Positions 45,801-53,989 are shown, counted from the first letter of the stretch. The stretch: 64,000 nucleotides of DNA from DATFVA01 sp963774455 (GCA_963774455.1 CAVZFD010000001.1:28383-92382), one strand, 5' to 3'. Program-made: numbers and translations. The notes: generated by a model not told the origin, from the letters alone.

Positions 45801-46920
45801 TCCTTCTAAGCTTACCTTCCGTCTCAATCCTTTCGGTAATATCATCGGCAATACCAATCACCCTGGTAACCCTGCCCGACGCATCTTTAACAGGAAAGGT
45901 ACGTTCACGAAGAAATTTCATCTTCCCATCAGCTCTCTTTATCCTGTAAATATTATCAGTAGCCATTCCCTTCATTTGGTTGACTATCGCCGTTTTAGCT
46001 TTCCACCGATCCGTTTCAACTATAAAATTGAGATAGGTGCCAGGATTCTCATAAATATTATGCACTGGTTCACCGAAAACCTCCTGGTAGGCGTTGCTCA
46101 TATAGAGAATCTCTGGGACAAAGGGATTACTTACATAGAACACTTCGGAAAGATTCTCAATCAGGTGTTTAAAGATGACCTCATTCTCCTCCAGCCGCGC
46201 CATCGTTTCTTTTGTCCTGGTAATATTCCTGGCAATTGCAGAAGCGCCGATTATTTTCCCTGCAAGGTTCTTCAGTGGAGAGACAGTAATAGAGACCCAG
46301 AGTATCCTGCCGTCCTTCGTTTGTCTTCTCGTTTCATAATGATCGTAGCGATCCCCTTTCTTAAGGGTCATCATTATATCTCTGATCTCATCCTTTTTAT
46401 CGGGAGGAGCAATACTGTCGATATTTTTGCCAATTATCTCTTCAGCCTTATAACCATACATTTTTTCGGCGCCTTTATTCCAGCTAAGGATCACGCCGTC
46501 CATGTCCTTGCTTATAATGGCATCATCAGACGATTCAATAATGGAGCTGAAAAGAATGCGGAGGTAATCGATCGCGGGCTCAGGTATAGCAGGAATAATT
46601 GTTTCGATACGGACAGGCTTATTATTGAACGAAGCATCCTTCGTCTTTACAGTAATAGGAAATTTTGTCCCATCCTTTTTTCGGTGATAAACACGCGAAC
46701 CCCCGTTAAGGCTGTCGGGGTTATTTATTTCGTTAAGCGAAGTATCATAAAAAAGGTCAGCCAGCCTGAGTTTCAGCATTTCTGAGCGTGAATATCCGTA
46801 GAGATCAGAAGCCGCAGAGTTAACCTCAAGGATCTGAAAAGTTTCAGGATCGAAGATAATAACCGGGAGAGGGTTAAAATCGAATAGAGTTTTATAGTCT
46901 ATACCGGTTATGCTATTCAT
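42862..46920 (-). CDS. Giant PAS/GAF histidine kinase, HisKA_2 (HWE-like) type
   Basis: A 1352-residue soluble kinase. There are roughly five PAS domains in residues 1-660, a GAF domain (~690-865), two more PAS domains (~890-1010 and 1020-1140), and a C-terminal HisKA_2 domain with KEIHHRVKNNMQVISSLLSL followed by HATPase (INELASNAYKHAFKG, DNGVGLPE, LGLQLVETI). HisKA_2 kinases often signal through single-domain receivers. No receiver gene is paired with it, so it may use the orphan regulators of this block. A repeat array follows its stop. Confidence 0.92.
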   Translation of the reverse strand: MNSITGIDYKTLFDFNPLPVIIFDPETFQILEVNSAASDLYGYSRSEMLKLRLADLFYDTSLNEINNPDSLNGGSRVYHRKKDGTKFPITVKTKDASFNNKPVRIETIIPAIPEPAIDYLRILFSSIIESSDDAIISKDMDGVILSWNKGAEKMYGYKAEEIIGKNIDSIAPPDKKDEIRDIMMTLKKGDRYDHYETRRQTKDGRILWVSITVSPLKNLAGKIIGASAIARNITRTKETMARLEENEVIFKHLIENLSEVFYVSNPFVPEILYMSNAYQEVFGEPVHNIYENPGTYLNFIVETDRWKAKTAIVNQMKGMATDNIYRIKRADGKMKFLRERTFPVKDASGRVTRVIGIADDITERIETEGKLRRNEYRYRSIFESTAVSMWETDDADAVKMLDALKAAGVENFRKYFNEHPEFVVACFHKIHMVDANPRTVIMLKARNKQHLIDNLSQIFTDDFINKFSELLVVRANGGKHFDTEYELKTFNGETIHVYSITNFPEENSPYRYTIASLVDITERKNTERALSESEQRFRTMADTAPVMIWTTGIDHLFYYFNKPWLDFRGRTIDQELGEGWMQGIHPIDKSAFRNAFERAFTNRNEFRFEFRLLRSDGKDRWLLTHGVPRYSVDGTFQGYIGSAVDITERKADEVELSKALVSEQRALFRAEEVQSKLRYLAEGSYILNSSLDYTETITSLAQLLTPAVCDWFAVDLVKGEGIERLIVYHKDPEKIRFAHELQDKYPPKMDEPSGVPNVIRTGKSELYSELSDEFLRRSIKDKELYLIFKNLGIRSIMIVPLEVRGKVLGAITLCTTESGKNYGEDDLRFAGDIANRAAMAIDNASLFRQIGELNTNLETTIRLQQQEIKYRKKIERDLRESEERFRLITENSNDFISLLDENDIFIYANPALVRELGYRGDELIGKFSPNDFVHEEDRSLLLEYKRQPIIEIRFKKRDGGFVWVESSSLKVNYHGKQVTIRISRDITERKRIEIERIKLYSQLEMQRIRIDNLIANVPGVVWEIYGEPGSPEQKVSFISKYIEKLLGYSLDEWKNNPGFWTAVMHPDDVERAIQNSRIQYREVRALTDRFRWIAKDGSVLWIESQSNCICDSDSKVIGLRGVNIDITEQIKFEQKLSASLKEKEILLKEIHHRVKNNMQVISSLLSLQSKTIPDRHTQEIFNESRNRIRSMALIHEKLYQSKNLFNIDFNNYVTDLLNNLMISYELRGSDIETKVDIKNISFDINNAISLGLIINELASNAYKHAFKGRRHGEILVSIHKLENNDTGEELNKGDSTRYELIVKDNGVGLPEGDYRKNDSLGLQLVETIIDQFDGKLEMFNADGTTARVTFAD

Positions 46921-47059
46921 TTATAGGAGCCCTGTCCACCCGTACCGGCAAACTGGCCAGATTAAAAATATTGAAAAATGATTACCTTTTTAGTCACAAT
47001 TTGACGATGGAATATAGAAAAGAGAGGCAAAGAATTGCGTGAGAAATAACACAGGAGTC

Positions 47060-47219
47060 AAGTAAAAAGTAAAAAGTAAAAAGTAAAAGGTAAAAGGTAA
47101 AAGGTAAACCAAGTAAAAAGTAAAAAGGCAAAAGTAAAAAGAAAAAGCAAAACCAAGAAAAAAGGAAAAAGGAAAAAGTAAAAGGTATACCAAGTAAAAA
47201 GGAAAAAGTAAAAAGGAAA
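47060..47219. repeat. GTAAAAAG/GTAAAAG repeat tract
   Basis: 7-base units with AGGTAAACCAAG punctuation, as in the arrays at 38670 and 60028. It lies just upstream of the 1352-residue kinase gene (which starts at 46920). Confidence 0.88.
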
Positions 47220-47220
47220 T

Positions 47221-47590
47221 TCGCTAATCCGCTTAATTCGCAAATTCCCTAATTCGCTCAATTCGCTAATCCGCTAATTCGCTCAATCCGCTTAATCCGC
47301 TAATCCGCTTAATTCGCAAATCCGCTAATTCGCAAATTCGCTAATTCGCTAATTCGCTCAATCCGCAAATTCGCTAATCCGCTCAATTCGCTCAATTCGC
47401 AAATTCGCCAATTCGCTAATCCGCTAATTCGCTCAATCCGCTAAATTCGCTTAATTCCCTTAATTCGCTCAATCCGCTCAAAAAAAACCCCGACTTCCGC
47501 CGGGGCTTATAATCCGCTCAATTCGCAAATCCGCTAATTCGCTCAATTCGCTCAATTCGCTAAATTCGCAAATCCGCTAATCCGCCAATT
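47221..47590. repeat. AATTCGCT/AATCCGCT tandem repeat, 8-9 bp units
   Basis: About 40 units such as cgctaatt, cgctcaatt, ccgctaat and cgcaaatt fill the space between the kinase-side repeat and the end of a T9SS gene. The period is 8 or 9, unlike the 7-base families. A terminator is embedded in it. Confidence 0.92.
47480..47508 (-). terminator. Rho-independent terminator inside the 8-9 bp repeat
   Basis: On the minus strand AAGCCCCG pairs with CGGGGTTT around GCGGAAGT, followed by a run of Ts. It serves the T9SS gene ending at 47593, with about 85 bases of repeat between stop and terminator. Confidence 0.8.
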
Positions 47591-47592
47591 CC

Positions 47593-48855
47593 TTACTTCA
47601 TCAACATCATTTTCTTACTCATCAGGTAGCTCGAACCATCAACACCCTTAGCCTCAAGCGTATAGAAATAAAGACCGCTTGAAAGGTTAGAAGCATTGAA
47701 ATTTATAGTATGGCTGCCTGCTGTGAAAGTATTATTAACTACCTTAGACATTTCCTGTCCCAGCGCGTTGTAAACCGAAATCTTAACGCCGGCGTCAACC
47801 GGAAGAGCAAAGCTGATCTGGGTTGTCGGGTTGAAAGGATTCGGGAAGTTCTGTGAAAGCTGGTAGGTGGCAGGAGCATCAACATTAACAGTAACAACAT
47901 CTGAATAAACAAAAGCGCCGTTGAAGTCGACTTGTTTCAGTCTGTAGGAAACTGTACCGTTAACTACGTTCTTATCAACAAAGTTGTAAGAATGAGCTTC
48001 GGTAGATGTACCATGACCTTTTATAAATCCGACTGTATTATAATTCTGTCCGTCAGCCGATTTCTGGATCTCGAAACCGCGGTTATTAGTTTCTGTTGAA
48101 GTCGACCATTCAATATTTACCTGGCCGCGTACATCGTATGCGTTGAAAGATGACAATTCAACTGGAACGTTCTCGCTCCCTGTAACACTCATTACGATAT
48201 TCATTGTACCGAACCCGATAGAGCCGGTAGTTACAGGATTAGTAATGCTGCAGTCAACCGCCTTCAGGTATGAAGGAGCGCTCTCACCGCCGGCATTGGA
48301 GCCGATGAAGAAAGTATTCAGCGTAGTCTGTCCGTCAGGAGCATGGACCTCAACAACCAGCTGGTTGGTACCGGCAGGAACGAGACCCGAAACATTAAAA
48401 GAATAGAGAGTAAGATTCTGATCAGGAATATTCTCACTAACCGAGGCGATCTGGGTTAAAGAACCCGGGAAACCGGCCGGAAAAGTAGAACTGGTAGTAT
48501 ACAGCTTACATTCGATCGGCTGGGAACCGGTGTTGCCGGTAGCCTGTTCAATACCGATCTCAACTGCGGATACAGTGAAGTCCTGTGTAATTCCGAAATC
48601 AGACATCTTAAAAGCACGGTAATAACTGTTATCAGTATGATAATAATTTGGAGCGCCTGCGTTGCAGGAAACCGAGTTACCTGCCGTAATAGTAACAGGA
48701 TCATTCGATTCGGTAATCGTCATCGAATTAGGGGCAAAAGGAAGAACCATTTGTCCTTTAATCTCTGATGGAGGATTTGAATTTACACTGATATTCTGTG
48801 CATACAGAAAAGAGCCGAATGCCAGTGCCAGAATAAGAACTAGAGATTTGTACAT
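47593..48855 (-). CDS. T9SS-exported protein with type A sorting domain
   Basis: A 420-residue secreted protein: signal peptide (LVLILALAFGSFLYAQ), a beta-sandwich-like region of unknown type (~20-230) rich in Thr/Asn, a fibronectin-like linker (VELSSFNAYDVRGQVNIEWS), and a sorting domain with FPNPFNPTTQISFAL, SSGLYFYTLEA and SKKMMLMK. The N-terminal region resembles the domain found in exported proteins carrying only proline/Thr-rich beta sandwiches; no catalytic residues are seen. It is probably surface-attached. AAGGAAC precedes the start. Confidence 0.8.
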   Translation of the reverse strand: MYKSLVLILALAFGSFLYAQNISVNSNPPSEIKGQMVLPFAPNSMTITESNDPVTITAGNSVSCNAGAPNYYHTDNSYYRAFKMSDFGITQDFTVSAVEIGIEQATGNTGSQPIECKLYTTSSTFPAGFPGSLTQIASVSENIPDQNLTLYSFNVSGLVPAGTNQLVVEVHAPDGQTTLNTFFIGSNAGGESAPSYLKAVDCSITNPVTTGSIGFGTMNIVMSVTGSENVPVELSSFNAYDVRGQVNIEWSTSTETNNRGFEIQKSADGQNYNTVGFIKGHGTSTEAHSYNFVDKNVVNGTVSYRLKQVDFNGAFVYSDVVTVNVDAPATYQLSQNFPNPFNPTTQISFALPVDAGVKISVYNALGQEMSKVVNNTFTAGSHTINFNASNLSSGLYFYTLEAKGVDGSSYLMSKKMMLMK

Positions 48856-49018
48856 AAATGTTCCTTATGATTAAAGGTTTGGGAAAAAATAAAGAAGATA
48901 ATAAAATCTTCAGAACGAAATTTATCAAAATCCTGCATTAAAAAAAGAAAAACCAGTAGAATCCTCAGATAAACATGGGGAAAATAGTTCTTTCCGTCTC
49001 AGTGTAACTTTTGTACGA

Positions 49019-49160
49019 ATATTTGAAACCAGATCAATACAAATGTGCAGATAATACGGACCTTACCTGTCTTTGCGAGCGAGTCTTCGAGCGAAGCAAT
49101 CCCTTTCCCTGCATCACGGTCATTCCACCCGTTTCAGGGGAATCGCAGTACAAAGGAAGG
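49019..49160. repeat. Left direct repeat flanking an AAA ATPase gene (GAGCGAGTCTTCGAGCGAAG family)
   Basis: Begins ATATTTGAAACCAGATC, continues with AATACAAATGTGCAGATAAT, then the core TTGCGAGCGAGTCTTCGAGC and the tail GCATCACGGTCATTCCACCC. The same order recurs at 50392-50581. The core can fold, as CTTCG pairs with CGAAG. Confidence 0.85.
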
Positions 49161-49179
49161 AGCGATTCCAGATTCCACT

Positions 49180-50361
49180 TCACACAAACATTCCGAATAC
49201 CGTCTTCGCAGTTTCGCTATACCCTTTACTAATAAGATAATACTCCTTAATATCCAGTTCAGCAGCCCTCTTTTTCAATAAGTTAAGGTCGTTAACGGAT
49301 GATTTCAATTTTACTTCGAATGCTATCTCCTTATTCAAAATAAAATCAATCTCACTTACGCCGCGTTTATTATAGAAATACAGGTCGCCGTAGAAACTTA
49401 GCTGGTTGGCTGCTGCATTTTCAAACAGCTGACCATCGTTAACCTTCCCGATTACATTAAGCAGCCCGGTATCCTCAAAATACACTTTCCTTCCGCCCGC
49501 AACTGTCTTATCAATACTTTTAGAATATTTCGGAATAAGCTTTATAAAAAACACTCCCTGCAGAAGTTCAAGATATTCATACACTTTCCCCCTTGAAACA
49601 CCCAGTTCACTTGAAAGCCTGGTAATATCAAGCAGATTTCCTGTTCGCGGAACCAGCATAAGGATCAGGTCACGCATTTCTCTAATATCTTTGATGTCTG
49701 AAAGTATCTTAATGTCCTTTTCAAAGAATGACGCAAAGATATTTTTTAATATAAGGATTTTAGTCTCAGTATCTTTCGACGTAACCACCTCCGGAAAACC
49801 ACCATACTCCAGGTAATCATTATAATCGGATTCATATTTTTTATAATCAACCAACGAATAAGAATTTTCCAATTCCAAACGCTTTTTCCCGGAAGCCTGT
49901 TCTGTTCTATCATTAAAAAATAAATATTCACGGAAGCTGAGGGGTTTAAGAAAGAATAAAAATTTCCTGCCGCTTAAAGATTCGGGAAAAAGGTTTTTCA
50001 TATAATAATTTGACGAACCCGTAACCACATATTTCAAATTGAATTTATCGATATGGTATTTAATTATTTTCGTGATTTGGGGGAAATTCTGAATCTCATC
50101 GAGAAACACAAATAATCTCCTCCCGTCTTTCAGTCCAGCTTCCTTTTTCAGCTGCTCATAGATAGCATCATAATTTATATCCTCAAAATGAAGGAGGTCC
50201 AGCGGATTCTCAAAATCAAACCACAGTTTCGGATTATCAACCTCCTCAAACAACTGTTTCATGAGCGTAGTCTTTCCCACCTGCCGCATGCCAGTAATTA
50301 TCAAAGCATTTTTGTGGTCCAGATACTTCACTAAATCATTAAAAAGGTATCTTTTTTTCAT
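49180..50361 (-). CDS. AAA-family ATPase with DUF4143 (AAA_14)
   Basis: About 393 residues. Walker A is GMRQVGKTTLM, Walker B LFVFLDEIQN, and VTGSSNYYMKNLFPESLSGR is the sensor region of the AAA_14 family. The C-terminal DUF4143 part carries the nuclease-like signature EIDFILNKEIAFEVKLKS. Such ATPases are common mobile-borne genes of poorly known function. I start at ATG 50361; the earlier GTG (50391) lies before the promoter's likely start site. The minus strand has TATATTTG (50381-50388) as a -7 element. The gene with its promoter lies exactly between two direct repeats. Confidence 0.85.
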   Translation of the reverse strand: MKKRYLFNDLVKYLDHKNALIITGMRQVGKTTLMKQLFEEVDNPKLWFDFENPLDLLHFEDINYDAIYEQLKKEAGLKDGRRLFVFLDEIQNFPQITKIIKYHIDKFNLKYVVTGSSNYYMKNLFPESLSGRKFLFFLKPLSFREYLFFNDRTEQASGKKRLELENSYSLVDYKKYESDYNDYLEYGGFPEVVTSKDTETKILILKNIFASFFEKDIKILSDIKDIREMRDLILMLVPRTGNLLDITRLSSELGVSRGKVYEYLELLQGVFFIKLIPKYSKSIDKTVAGGRKVYFEDTGLLNVIGKVNDGQLFENAAANQLSFYGDLYFYNKRGVSEIDFILNKEIAFEVKLKSSVNDLNLLKKRAAELDIKEYYLISKGYSETAKTVFGMFV

Positions 50362-50362
50362 T

Positions 50363-50388
50363 TTTGTATCATATTTTATACAAATATA
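50363..50388 (-). promoter_or_regulatory. Promoter and inverted repeat of the AAA ATPase gene
   Basis: On the minus strand TATATTTG (50388-50381) fits the -7 element. TTTGTAT and ATACAAA (50363-50369, 50378-50384) form a 7-bp inverted repeat over the likely start of transcription, resembling an operator. Confidence 0.4.
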
Positions 50389-50391
50389 CAC

Positions 50392-50581
50392 ATATTTGTA
50401 ACCAGATCAATACAAATGTGCAAATAATACGGATCTTACCTGTCTTTGCGAGCGAGTCTTCGAGCGAAGCAATCCCAACCCCCGCCATTCCCCACAATGT
50501 CTTTGCGAGCGAGTCTTCGAGCGAAGCAATCCCTTTCCCTGCATCACGGTCATTCCACCCGATTCGGCGAATCGCGGTACA
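50392..50581. repeat. Right direct repeat, with two core copies
   Basis: Starts ATATTTGTAACCAGATC and includes AATACAAATGTGCAAATAAT, then two copies of the GAGCGAGTCTTCGAGCGAAG core and the ATCACGGTCATTCCACCC tail. It parallels 49019-49160 in order and orientation. Confidence 0.85.
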
Positions 50582-50584
50582 GGG

Positions 50585-51766
50585 TTAAATAAATGCGGTT
50601 AAAAATTTATCTGCAGAGATTATCCGGATACCGTCTTTAATAAAGTCTATATCCTTCTTCATTACAACCTGATAACAGTAAGGAATTTTTAGTCTTTCCT
50701 TAAAGTAAAAAATATTCGGTGAGGGTTCTGAATCATTCATTTTGACTTCAACAGCAAACCACGGTTTACCGTTCGAGCTTACCATAAAATCAACTTCCTT
50801 TTTATCTACATTCCTCAAATAATTCAGGTTTATTTTATAACCCTCATATTCACGAAAATACTGAACGAACTTTAACAGATGCGAAGCTATTAAATTCTCA
50901 AATCTTGCACCTTCATCCGGAACTTCCGACCAATCAACCAGGTAAATTTTGGGCTCTTTTTTAATAGAACGGATTATTTTGGAATGATAAGGGTAAATTC
51001 TGAAGTGATAATAAAACAATTCAAGCACATCCAGCCAGTTTGTAACGGCCCTATGACTCACTTCAAGGTCCTCCCTAATGGCATTTATCGATAACGGGCT
51101 TGCCACTTTTGAAGGAAGCAGATCGCCCAGCAATTTCACATTACCTATATCCCTTATATTTTCAATGTCCCTGATGTCTTCCCTGAATAATTTATCCAGC
51201 TTTTCATTATGCCACCTTCTCAGGGATTGTTCACTTTGTTTAAAAAGAATCTCCGGGAAGCCTCCGAATTTGAATAGCTGATTCAATCCATCGTTATAGC
51301 TTTTAGGATTATCACTATGAAATTTTAATTCATCTAACGGAGTATATTTGTTTTTAATTTCAAACAATTCGGCAAGTGAAAACGGATGCAGCGTATAGTA
51401 GTGATATCTTCCCTGGAGAGAATCTCCTCCTCTCTTATAAATATTCAGATGCGCGCTGCCTGTTACAATAATTTTATACCTGGATTTATATGAATCGTAA
51501 ATACCCTTAACAAGACTTTTCCATTTCCTGTACTTATGGATCTCATCAAATATTAAAAGAGCCTCCTCCCCGGGAAACTCAAAGCTCATTAACTTTTTCC
51601 GGTCGGGAGGAAAGTCCCAGTTGTAATAACTATAGTTTGCAAACTTTTGGGTTAGAATCTTTAAGGCGAGGGTTGTTTTCCCAACCTGCCTTGCACCGCC
51701 CACAAATACCATCTTCTCTTCTAAATCCCCAGGAATATTGTCGGTTAAATATCTCTGCCTATCCAT
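50585..51766 (-). CDS. Second AAA-family ATPase with DUF4143
   Basis: About 393 residues, same family as the ATPase at 49180 but clearly diverged: Walker A GGARQVGKTTLALK, Walker B LLIFDEIHKY, sensor VTGSAHLNIYKRGGDSLQGR, C-terminal signature EVDFMVSSNGKPWFAVEVKM. ATG 51766 is preferred over the in-frame TTG 51781. The gene lies between repeat blocks (50392-50581 and 51895-52291). The repeat touches its stop. Whether it binds DNA or acts as a regulator, as suggested for other AAA_14 proteins, cannot be seen. Confidence 0.83.
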   Translation of the reverse strand: MDRQRYLTDNIPGDLEEKMVFVGGARQVGKTTLALKILTQKFANYSYYNWDFPPDRKKLMSFEFPGEEALLIFDEIHKYRKWKSLVKGIYDSYKSRYKIIVTGSAHLNIYKRGGDSLQGRYHYYTLHPFSLAELFEIKNKYTPLDELKFHSDNPKSYNDGLNQLFKFGGFPEILFKQSEQSLRRWHNEKLDKLFREDIRDIENIRDIGNVKLLGDLLPSKVASPLSINAIREDLEVSHRAVTNWLDVLELFYYHFRIYPYHSKIIRSIKKEPKIYLVDWSEVPDEGARFENLIASHLLKFVQYFREYEGYKINLNYLRNVDKKEVDFMVSSNGKPWFAVEVKMNDSEPSPNIFYFKERLKIPYCYQVVMKKDIDFIKDGIRIISADKFLTAFI

Positions 51767-51894
51767 AACAAATTGCTTCAAAATCCTACTTTTTGGAAGA
51801 TATTTTACGAAGAATTTTGCTTTAAAGCAAAAATCTTAGCGAACATTTTTGCTTAGACCCAAAAATTCAGGCTGCTTCAGCTTTGGTAATAAGT

Positions 51895-52291
51895 AGTGCA
51901 ATTCAGGCGAATCGCGGTACAAAGGAACGATCGCAAGGACGAGCTTTGAGGACCTTCCCTGTCTTTGCGAGCGAGTCTTCGAGCGAAGCAATCCCTTTCC
52001 CTACATCACGGTCATTCCACCCGATTCAGGCGAATCGCGGTACAAAGGAACGATCACAAGGACGAGCTATGTGGACCTTACCTGTCTTTGCGAGCGAGTC
52101 TTCGAGCGAAGCAATCCCTTTCCCTGCATCACGGTCATTCCACCCGATTCAGGCGAATCGCGGTACAAAGGAAGGATCGCAAGGACGCACTTTGAGGACC
52201 TTCCCTGTCTTTGCGAGCGAGTCTTCGAGCGAAGCAATCCCTTTCCCTGCATCACGGTCATTCCACCCGATTCAGGCGAATCGCGGTACAA
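51895..52291. repeat. Tandem array of ~123-bp GAGCGAGTCTTCGAGCGAAG repeats
   Basis: Three full cores (near 51961, 52086 and 52207) spaced 121-125 bases, with a leading partial tail. Each unit holds TTGCGAGCGAGTCTTCGAGC, GCATCACGGTCATTCCACCC, ATTCAGGCGAATCGCGGTAC and AAGGAACGATCGCAAGGACG. This is not a CRISPR: spacers do not vary. Coding-like frames across it (ASLRAKQSLSLHHG) are spurious. Confidence 0.9.
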
Positions 52292-52323
52292 TCCTAAAAA
52301 TATTCCAGTAATGTAAGCTATAG

Positions 52324-52349
52324 TTTACAAAAAGTACTATATTTGTAAA
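52324..52349 (+). promoter_or_regulatory. hipBA promoter with operator-like inverted repeat
   Basis: TTTACAAA (52324-52331) and TTTGTAAA (52342-52349) form a perfect 8-bp inverted repeat with a 10-base gap, a good size for a HipB-type dimer. The -7 element TATATTTG (52338-52345) overlaps its right arm, so binding would block transcription. AAAGGA follows before the ATG at 52378. Confidence 0.6.
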
Positions 52350-52377
52350 GTATAATTTACATTATAAAGGAAATAAG

Positions 52378-52689
52378 ATGCCGATGAATAAATTAGATAA
52401 AATATTAAAAGAATTAGGCGGGAATATCAGACTCGCCAGATTGAGAAGAAAATTAAGCACTCAGCAAGTAGCTGAAAGAGCAGGTATCAGCCGCCCAACG
52501 TTATATGATATTGAAAGAGGGAAAGCTAACGTGAGTATGGGTAACTACGCCCAGGTTTTATCAGTTCTTGGGCTGGAGGATGGTCTATTAATTGTCGCCA
52601 GGGATGATCTTCTTGGCAGGAAACTGCAGGATGCAAAATTGACAGTAAAAGAGCGAGCCCCAAAAAGAAAATCTGAGAATCAAAAATGA
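52378..52689 (+). CDS. hipB: HipB-like antitoxin, XRE-family HTH
   Basis: A 103-residue protein with one helix-turn-helix of XRE type (IRLARLRRKLSTQQVAERAG / SRPTLYDIERGKANVS, residues ~15-70) and a basic C-terminal tail (ERAPKRKSENQK). It should bind its own promoter and its partner kinase. It overlaps hipA by 4 bases (ATGA), the usual toxin-antitoxin coupling. An inverted repeat sits over the promoter. Confidence 0.85.
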   Translation: MPMNKLDKILKELGGNIRLARLRRKLSTQQVAERAGISRPTLYDIERGKANVSMGNYAQVLSVLGLEDGLLIVARDDLLGRKLQDAKLTVKERAPKRKSENQK

Positions 52690-53963
52690 CAAAAAGAGAA
52701 GCACGTAAAGAGATATTGGTTTATGCGGATTGGATAGGAATTAAAGAGCCTCCGGCTTTACTGGGAACATTGTATTCTGAAATAATCAGGGGCAAAGAAA
52801 TATTTTCCTTTGAGTATTCAAATGAATGGTTAAAATCAAAATTTGCACAAGTCATTGATCCGGATCTGAAACTTTATTCCGGACCTCATTATCCAAATGA
52901 TGAAAAAGAGAACTTCGGAATATTTTTAGATTCATGTCCTGATCGCTGGGGAAGAGTTTTAATGATTAGAAGAGAAGCAGTGCTCGCAAGAAGGGATAAC
53001 CGGAAGGCTTCTGCATTGATGGAATCTGATTACTTATTAGGAGTCTATGATGAAAACCGGATGGGAGGGTTAAGATTTAAGGAAAGTGAATCCGGTCCGT
53101 TCTTAAATCAGGACAAATCACTTGCGGCACCGCCCTGGTCATCCATTAATGAATTACAGGCGATAAGCTTAAAATTAGAAGTGGAGGAAGATGCGGCTGA
53201 CGATGAGCATCTTAAGTGGTTAAATATACTTATGGCCCCCGGATCTTCACTAGGAGGAGCTCGTCCCAAGGCAAGTATAAAAGATAAAAACGGTAATTTA
53301 TGGATTGCAAAATTTCCAAGCGCAAGTGACGGCAAAGATGTAGGAGCCTGGGAAATGGTTGTACATACTCTGGCAGTACAATGCGGATTGAATGCGGCCG
53401 AGGCAAAGGTTGAAAAATTTGCCAGCCCATATCACACGTTTCTTGTAAAAAGATTCGACAGAAATAAATCTAAGCGAATCCATTTTGCATCCGCGATGAC
53501 GATGCTGGGTTATACAGATAACCAGGTTAGAACTGCCGGGGTAAGCTACCTTGAACTGGCAGATTTCCTTACCAAATACGGGGCAAGGGTTGATGAAGAT
53601 CTGGAAGAATTATGGAAAAGAATTGTTTTTAGTATAAGCGTTTCTAATACTGATGATCATTTGCGAAACCACGGATTTATATTAACGGAAAAAGGATGGT
53701 TTCTGTCACCGGCATTTGATATAAATCCCAACGAGCAAGGCGTAGGATTAAGTCTTAATATATCTGAAAGTGATAATTCGCTGGATTATGATCTGGTTTT
53801 AGAAGTCGCTGAGTACTTTCGACTGAAGAAAGATAGAGCGGAAAAAATAATTGAAGATATTAAAAGCAAAGTTAGTAGCTGGAAGTCCATTGCAAATAAG
53901 TATGAAATCCCGAAATCTGAACAGTTAATTATGGGAAAGGCATTCAATCTTTCGACTAGCTAA
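52686..53963 (+). CDS. hipA: HipA-like serine/threonine kinase toxin
   Basis: A 425-residue HipA-family kinase. The N-terminal ~120 residues form the small subdomain (SCPDRWGRVLMIRRE); the kinase core shows GSSLGGARPKASI (loop and Ser region), WIAKFPS with the ATP-binding Lys, the catalytic loop NTDDHLRNHGF, and the metal-binding DINP. Known HipA toxins phosphorylate glutamyl-tRNA synthetase or similar targets to stop growth. With hipB upstream this is a complete type II pair in one operon. The pair is bracketed by repeat blocks (51895-52291 and 53990-54192). Confidence 0.88.
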   Translation: MTKREARKEILVYADWIGIKEPPALLGTLYSEIIRGKEIFSFEYSNEWLKSKFAQVIDPDLKLYSGPHYPNDEKENFGIFLDSCPDRWGRVLMIRREAVLARRDNRKASALMESDYLLGVYDENRMGGLRFKESESGPFLNQDKSLAAPPWSSINELQAISLKLEVEEDAADDEHLKWLNILMAPGSSLGGARPKASIKDKNGNLWIAKFPSASDGKDVGAWEMVVHTLAVQCGLNAAEAKVEKFASPYHTFLVKRFDRNKSKRIHFASAMTMLGYTDNQVRTAGVSYLELADFLTKYGARVDEDLEELWKRIVFSISVSNTDDHLRNHGFILTEKGWFLSPAFDINPNEQGVGLSLNISESDNSLDYDLVLEVAEYFRLKKDRAEKIIEDIKSKVSSWKSIANKYEIPKSEQLIMGKAFNLSTS

Positions 53964-53989
53964 ACCGTTCCTGTCTCTTCGGTTGAACG

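Noticed and set aside
45628..46785. A 385-residue plus-strand frame opposite the giant kinase
   Set aside because: The minus-strand kinase has clear PAS and GAF domains across the region; the opposite frame shows no domain and no ribosome-binding site.
47221..47590. Possible CRISPR or origin iterons
   Set aside because: Units are only 8-9 bases, degenerate and without spacers; no dnaA or rep gene nearby.
51895..52291. Possible CRISPR array
   Set aside because: Units are ~123 bases with conserved intervening sequence, no unique spacers, and no cas genes in the window.
51883..52316. Frames with repeated ASLRAKQSLSLHHGHS or VFASESSSEAIPFPAS
   Set aside because: They arise from the ~123-bp DNA repeat in several frames at once and on both strands; repeat-derived, not genes.
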